A stretch of 64,000 nucleotides of DNA from Certhia americana (Eukaryota > Chordata > Aves > Passeriformes > Certhiidae). Under the pieces are notes generated by a model. That model did no database searches and was not told where the DNA came from. It saw only the letters and a list, made by a program, of their open reading frames with translations. Position numbers and translations under genes: made by a program. Position 1 is the first letter of the stretch. Every line of letters starts with the position of its first letter. The DNA lies in the NCBI GenBank assembly GCA_018697195.1, contig JAGMWU010000028.1, positions 4,773,731 to 4,837,730 of the forward strand. The letters run 5' to 3'. Shown piece by piece: positions 58,086-64,000 of the stretch.

Positions 58086-61000
58086 GTGGGGATGCACCAA
58101 ATCCAAAGCCAGTGAGGCTTTGGAAAACACTCCTTAAGGCTAGATTGGGGTATAAGTAATGGAAGTGGCTTATTTGCAAGGGCCTAATTTTATCCCTTCT
58201 TTCATCTTGAACCAGTACATCAATATTTTACTTGCTGGTGTCTCTGTAGAGAAGTCCAAAGAGAGGAAAAGAAGTGTCTTTCCCATCCCCTTCATTGACA
58301 CCCCAGAGCACTTGGTGCTGGGTGAGGTCACCTGCTGGGAAAGATCCAGCCTGGAGCTACAGCTGGAGGTTTCTGACAGGAGGTGACAGGTCTGGTGACA
58401 TGGGACAGGCACAGCTCACCTTTAGAAGGCTCACTTTAAAACTCCTGAGTAGTAAAACAAAATCAAAGCTTCTAAGAACATAATAATCTGTTTTGCTTCT
58501 CCAATTTGCTTTACAGTGTTTGGCATTGTGATACTCTTGCCTGTAGAACATGCTTATGGGAATTCAGAGGCATCAACAGTCATCTAAAATGTGATTCCTT
58601 TGGGAGAAACCCCATGATCTTAGGTCAGGGTGGCCATACCAGTAAAGGCTTGTGACAGGATGCAGCCCTTGCTGTGACAGATTGGCTGTTAGTGAGCGTT
58701 AAACATGCACAGAGCCACCCTGACAGAGCAGAAAGCTTTATCCTGCTGCAGATAACAAAACCAAACTGACAGTTATTAAATAAAAGATACAGAAATTGTC
58801 TCTGTCAAGATAAAAATCTCTTTAAATGAAGTGAAGGAAAACACATCACTTACAAAACTAGTGACAAATCTGAAAATCAATGACAGAAAACAGCTTTTGG
58901 AGGAGCATGCGAATCTGATTCTCCTGAAGTCAATGATCTCAATGGCATAAAGCTGGTAAATTAAATGGGCCAGAAATAAAAATCCTAGGAGTAAGTTATT
59001 GGAGCATACCAGGGTTGTATATCATCACTATATTATCATCCAGAAAGCAAATCCTAAAATCAATGATTGACATGTGATGATTGCTTTGGAACTTTCCATA
59101 TCGCCTTGGAGCTGGATATATATATATTTTATAGGGCTCCAGGGTTTCATATATCCTAATTCATAGGCACCAAGGAATGACTAAAGATCTCAGGCACTAA
59201 CTGACAAGAAAACTACTGCAGGATAAATGGGATGAATCCATCCATATAAAGTTGGATGCCTTCATCCTACCCAACTGGCAGCCAGCATGGGATTGCTGCT
59301 CCCTACAATTCCTGTCCAAACACAGCAGGACTCATTCCCTGTTGCTGCTTAAAACAGTGAGTCCAAAGATCTTCCTGAGGCTGGAGCATAGCCTGCCTTT
59401 CTCCTCTCTACACCTATCCCAAATGGATTTAAATTTGGGAATAGTTGGCTTGCTATATTTGGCCCTGAGGTTTCCAATACAAAATTACCAGGAATGAAAG
59501 AACTGGAATTTCAGACTTCACAACACTACCAAAATCAAACTGGAATTCAGCTGGGAACAGAAAGTATGAGGGCAGTCAGACTGTGATGTTACATCCCCTC
59601 TTACAGCCAAGAGTAGTTAAGGCAGAAAAATACAATATCTTTAGGGCCAGTAAACCTTTCCAACTAGTGATCTTATTCCAGCTATTCAGAAGGGAATATA
59701 AATCCTGATTCTTTTCCAAACCCTGATTAATAAGAACCAGCTGAATCCCAGAAGCAATGCTAGCATTTAGTTTTTATTCAGGCTCATAGTTTTCATTTAT
59801 ATTCTCCTTTTTCACTTTTCTACAACTGCACAAATAAACTTAAACGCAGACGACTTTTAGCAATTGCACATGTTGTAGTGTAAGGCATCAATGTAGTGAT
59901 TCAAAAAATGAGATAGAAAACAAAAATGAGCTGGGATGTTATGATCAGATTCCCAAAGGTAGACTCCACCATCTTCAGTGTTTCTCTGGATCATGAATTT
60001 GGAAAAGAACATTATGTAAGGACAAAGAGCAGCCATAAATTATGGCCATGACTTTTCAGACTTTCCCGTTCTATTAATTATTTACATCCAACAGGAATTT
60101 TATCTTCTACAAATCTTCCAGTGTGTTTATAACCATTTTAAATGACTCAACAATACTTTAATGGGGCAGGAATTCTGAGAAGTTCCAAAGGGGAGCTGAA
60201 GGGTGTCTGTTCTTAGCAAGTCAGAGTGCAGAAGGATGCAGCAAAGGATAGAGTTGAGAGAACTTTAAAACCTCTGTTCTACTGAACTGAGGGTCTGGCT
60301 GCACCTGATAAAAAGTTCTGTAGCTGGAGCAGTTCAAAATGATGTGTTGGATATTTTTTCCATTAGAAAAACCGTTAAGGATATAGACAAAAATCTGCAA
60401 AATTAAATCTCATGACGTGGAGGTGCTCTTGTGTTCACTCAGAGTGCTGAGATAGGGAAGAAACAGTCAATACTGGAATGGAATATTGCTTTGCTTGTAT
60501 AGGATTTTTCCATCCAGAAATGTCGAGTGGTTTTACAAACACTTAATAAAATGATCCTCCCCACTTGCTTATGGTCAGTAGAATTTACTTCTGTAGCATG
60601 TGAAGAACCCAAAGAATAACACAGGATTCTTGCCAAGCAGTAGCAATGTTCCTCTTCTCCATTGCCTATCTCCTTTTGTTGGTTTTTTGGTTTTTTTTTT
60701 TAAATTTCTAGAATATTCTTTCCATTTTTAAAATCTATTTTACTTTCATGAGGCCTACAGAATTCAATTGCTTTCTTAGGGATTGAATTAATTCTCTTAT
60801 GATTTACTTTACATTACAATAGGAAAATCATGACAAAACCTCCTAAAATGACACTTTTAGAAATAGAATTCCTAATTTTTATTGCAGCTGGAAATGGGTA
60901 ATGACCCCAGAGCAGTCACAGTCATTCTGTGCCCTTCTTATTGTAACTCAGAAGGCTCAGGCATAATATTTGGAACTATAGAAAAATATTAATATTTTTC

Positions 61001-64000
61001 CTTAAACCACATACCCCAAGGTGAATTTTGTGTACAAAACCCCTCAATCATTGGGCTGTTGCTCATTAGCTGTTTGATTTCTGTATTGTTTGACATGTCC
61101 TGTACATTTGAGAAGTATATTTCCATATTTTCTGGAGGTGACCTTCAAGATTTGGGCAGATATTTGTCTATCTGCTCATTGCAAAGCCTGAGTTTTTTCT
61201 GCAGATTGTAAATATGTGGTAATGCTCAAACCCTTGCACTCCACCTGCCTTTCCCATTTGAAATTGAGTTCAAAACAATTTCTTAAGAATTCCTAAGCAC
61301 TCCACTACAGAGAAATGAAATACAGTGGGTTTTAAACTAAGCAGATCTAAATAAATAGTGATATAGCAATATATTATAGTAATAAAAAATATATTAAGTA
61401 ACAATCTTTGTGTTAAATCTAAACTAAGCAAATACTTTAGCTGGGTGCAAGAAAAACTTTCAGCTTTGAAGTTTTTTTGCTACTTGCTGGTGGCCTAAAA
61501 ATTATTTACCAAAGAGGTGGAAAAAAGGGTTTTCTTTCCCTGCACAGCAGGAACCTCTTAGATGTGGTGTAGTTTTGAAATGAGAGGGTAAAGCCTCCTA
61601 AGAAACAGGGTAGAGATTTCCACAAAAAATCTGGAAACACCACCAAATAAAACAAAGTAAACCACAGAAACACTGAGTTATCAGATTGCAGTGTCATCTT
61701 GTAATGTTCTCTGCAAGCACAAGTAGTTCTTGCAGGAGAAATAGGAGTCTCCTGACATCTAAGGTAGTTTACCAAGAAAAACATGAGGGGTTTACAACTG
61801 CTTAGGCCTTCCAGATATTCCTTCTAATGCCGTGGCTCATCTGAACACAATCAGAAAAAGGAAACAAACAAATGGGGTTTCACCTTGCAATTCCAGCACT
61901 GCAGACAATGGTGCTGCACTGTTTTCCATGAAGAGACAGAGCTGGTTTGTAAACTGTGATGCTGCTGGAATTTTTACCCCTGGGCTTTCATACTTTGTGT
62001 GTCTGTACTCAGCACTTACTGAGGATTAAAGCCTGCTTTCTATGGAAGTGTGTTGACACCATGCAGGATGCTCCATACCTACATTTTTCCCCTGTATGTT
62101 TTTCTGAGTTCAGCCTGGGAGATCATCTGGATTACTTGGCAAACCACTACAAAGCACAAGTGTTCAGGATGTTTGGGAAACTGATCCTATTTCTTCACAT
62201 GCTTTTATTTGCCTTATTGTCCTTATTTGTTCATTGTATTTTAGTGTGTGCATTCCTCAAGTGGTAGAAAAACAAGAGTGGTTTTGCCAGTGTTTGTAAT
62301 CCATGTGAGTACCAGCTCCTCTCTTTACCAAAACCCTTTTCTGCACCTTTCTTTATGGAGTGGATGGACTAAAAAGCAGCAGGAGAGTGAGACAGCCATC
62401 CCTAAAAATCTATTCTCTGGCTCTCTCACTCCTGCCCCTGGTCATGCCTATGTGTTGACATCTTCTGTTTTGTTTCCTCTCCAGCTTCAAGTGCTGCTCC
62501 ACGTGCTTTCTGACTCCTTTATCTGCAAGGCTCCTGCCTTCTCCTGTCACACATTGAATCCAGCTGCCTCAGAGCTGCTGCCCCACACCATCTTCTCTGC
62601 AGCACACGTGGGACCTCTTCAGCATCTTGGCTTTCATCTGCTGTGGAAGGTATTTACTCCTTGCTACGTGATTGTTTAAACTCATTGCTGTATTAAGTCA
62701 CAATGCCAAACAACTGCTGGCAACCCCAAAGAGGGGTGGTAACAAAATGTGATGGATTCTGTACATTAGCAACAAAATATATATTCAGAGAAACTAATCC
62801 AAGTTGTGTTTCCTTGCACTGAGTTAGCACAGAGATTGATTTAGGGGTTACTTCATTCCTATGCTCTGAGAATCTCAGCTCTGCTTCAGCTGCGACCCCG
62901 ACACCGAAGCTGTGAGGCCAGAGAAGCTCAGCCCAAACTTCAGCACTCTCAGCATCCTGAGCGTGTCAGGCAGCTGCTGCACAACAAATCTACTCATGCT
63001 CTCAGAGAGCAGGGACAGTTTGAACTGGGGCCATATTTCAGCTGTCCATTGTGGGCTGCTGGGCTCGGACCCAGCGAGCAGTGGGGAGTAGGAGTTTTCC
63101 ATCCTTGGATTATGTCAGAGTCTGAGGGGAGGCAGCTGCTGTGGATGTTTTAAGATAGGAGGTTTTTATTCAGCCATTTAAGGTGAAATGAAATTTAAGG
63201 TGACACTTCAATGTGGGAAGGGGTTTGTTTGTCTGGATCTTGAACCTCTGGAGTCTGACAGCTCTGGAATATCCTCACCTCACACAAAGCTTGAAGGATG
63301 GTCGGTGTAACACGCAGAGAAGTGAATGATGGTGCAGCATGCAGGACGTCCTCCCTTGCTGGGAGCCTGCAGCTGTCTCTGGAATAAATGTTTGTGTCTT
63401 TGAACAGCTCTCCTGGCCACACAGTCCCTCTGTGCAAAAGGACAGTTCAACAGAAGAGTGTCTGTAAAGGAAAGCTCAGATCCTGTCCTGGACTGTGGGA
63501 ATCCTTCAAGCACAGAACAGGGCTCAAAGAAGTTTAAATGAAGTTCAGCAACCTTTGCTTAAGAACAGGAAACAGGGAGTTGGACTGACCTGGCAGTCTT
63601 AGCAGCTCTTATAAATCTGTGTTTGGCAACTCACTTGTGTGAGGAGCATTTGAAGGGTCTTTACATTTTCTGGCATCATCTAGTGGTTGAAAGCATTTTA
63701 TTCTACAGTGCAAATTACAATGGGAAAGAAGCCTCTTTTTCCTTTAAACTGTGCCCTTGAGTGTTTTTATCACATTTTCTAGAACTCCCTTTGGCTCTGC
63801 TCTGAATCTGAACAGCTCTGAAGCCCTGAATTGCAACTCAATGCCATCACTGATGGCACTGGACATCTTTGGACTACTCACACTTCATCTTCCTTTGGGG
63901 TTCACTGACTTCCCTGGTGTGCGGATTTGGAAATTAAGGAATTCTTATAAAAGCAGGCCAGGATTAGAAGATTACTGTTCCTCTTTTACCAGCATATTAT
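58086..64000. other. Presumed NGF intron or upstream region, no gene recognised
   Basis: AT-rich sequence to the end of the window. A short (TA)n tract lies at about 59118-59127 and an AT-rich stretch at about 61330-61400. No exon, RNA gene or transposon was recognised; the gap 56713-57924 is likewise empty apart from a T20 run at 57668. Confidence 0.5.

Noticed and set aside
51923..64000. Upstream NGF exon carrying the alternative long-form start
   Set aside because: I looked for sequence resembling the conserved mammalian upstream exon on the minus strand and found nothing convincing by eye; an alignment search would be decisive.
1..64000. CRISPR array, operon, or bacterial-type system
   Set aside because: All evidence points to vertebrate nuclear DNA with introns and CR1 elements. 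The only regular repeats are a minisatellite, a microsatellite and one 57-bp duplication.

Overview
The window is bird nuclear DNA, most likely from a passerine. The evidence is many fragments of the avian LINE family CR1, one short element with a tRNA-Ile-like head and a CR1-like tail (a SINE design known from passerines), and two vertebrate genes whose exons translate cleanly: TSPAN2 (tetraspanin-2) and NGF (nerve growth factor). Both genes lie on the minus strand. NGF is upstream of TSPAN2, the same relative order and orientation as in mammals.

Layout. Positions 1-1069 are downstream flank with no recognised gene. Positions 1070-22451 hold TSPAN2. All eight coding exons can be placed to the base. 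They join in frame into a 223-residue protein, from an ATG at 22451 inside a CpG island to a TAA at 1674. Intron 2 (13.4 kb) carries the SINE, several CR1 pieces and one member of a 79-bp duplicated pair. Intron 1 carries a 44-bp minisatellite. One intron uses a GC donor instead of GT. Positions 22.7-50.9 kb are a gene-free interval. It holds CR1 copies, a solo LTR nested in a CR1, a (GGGAT)n microsatellite with a 10-N assembly gap that grew inside another CR1, and a GC-rich patch with a CTCF-like motif. Positions 50976-51896 hold the single coding exon of NGF with its 3' UTR. The rest, to 64000, is presumably the NGF intron upstream of this exon, with a few CR1 fragments.

The two genes are not an operon and need not act together. 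TSPAN2 is a membrane organiser best known from oligodendrocytes. NGF is a secreted neurotrophin acting on TrkA and p75NTR.

The most unusual feature is a perfect 57-bp tandem duplication across the 5' edge of the NGF coding exon. It duplicates the splice acceptor and the start codon. Because 57 is a multiple of three, a second in-frame start is created that would add 19 residues to the signal peptide. Most long open frames elsewhere (the CpG island, the minisatellite, the antisense of NGF) are compositional artefacts.
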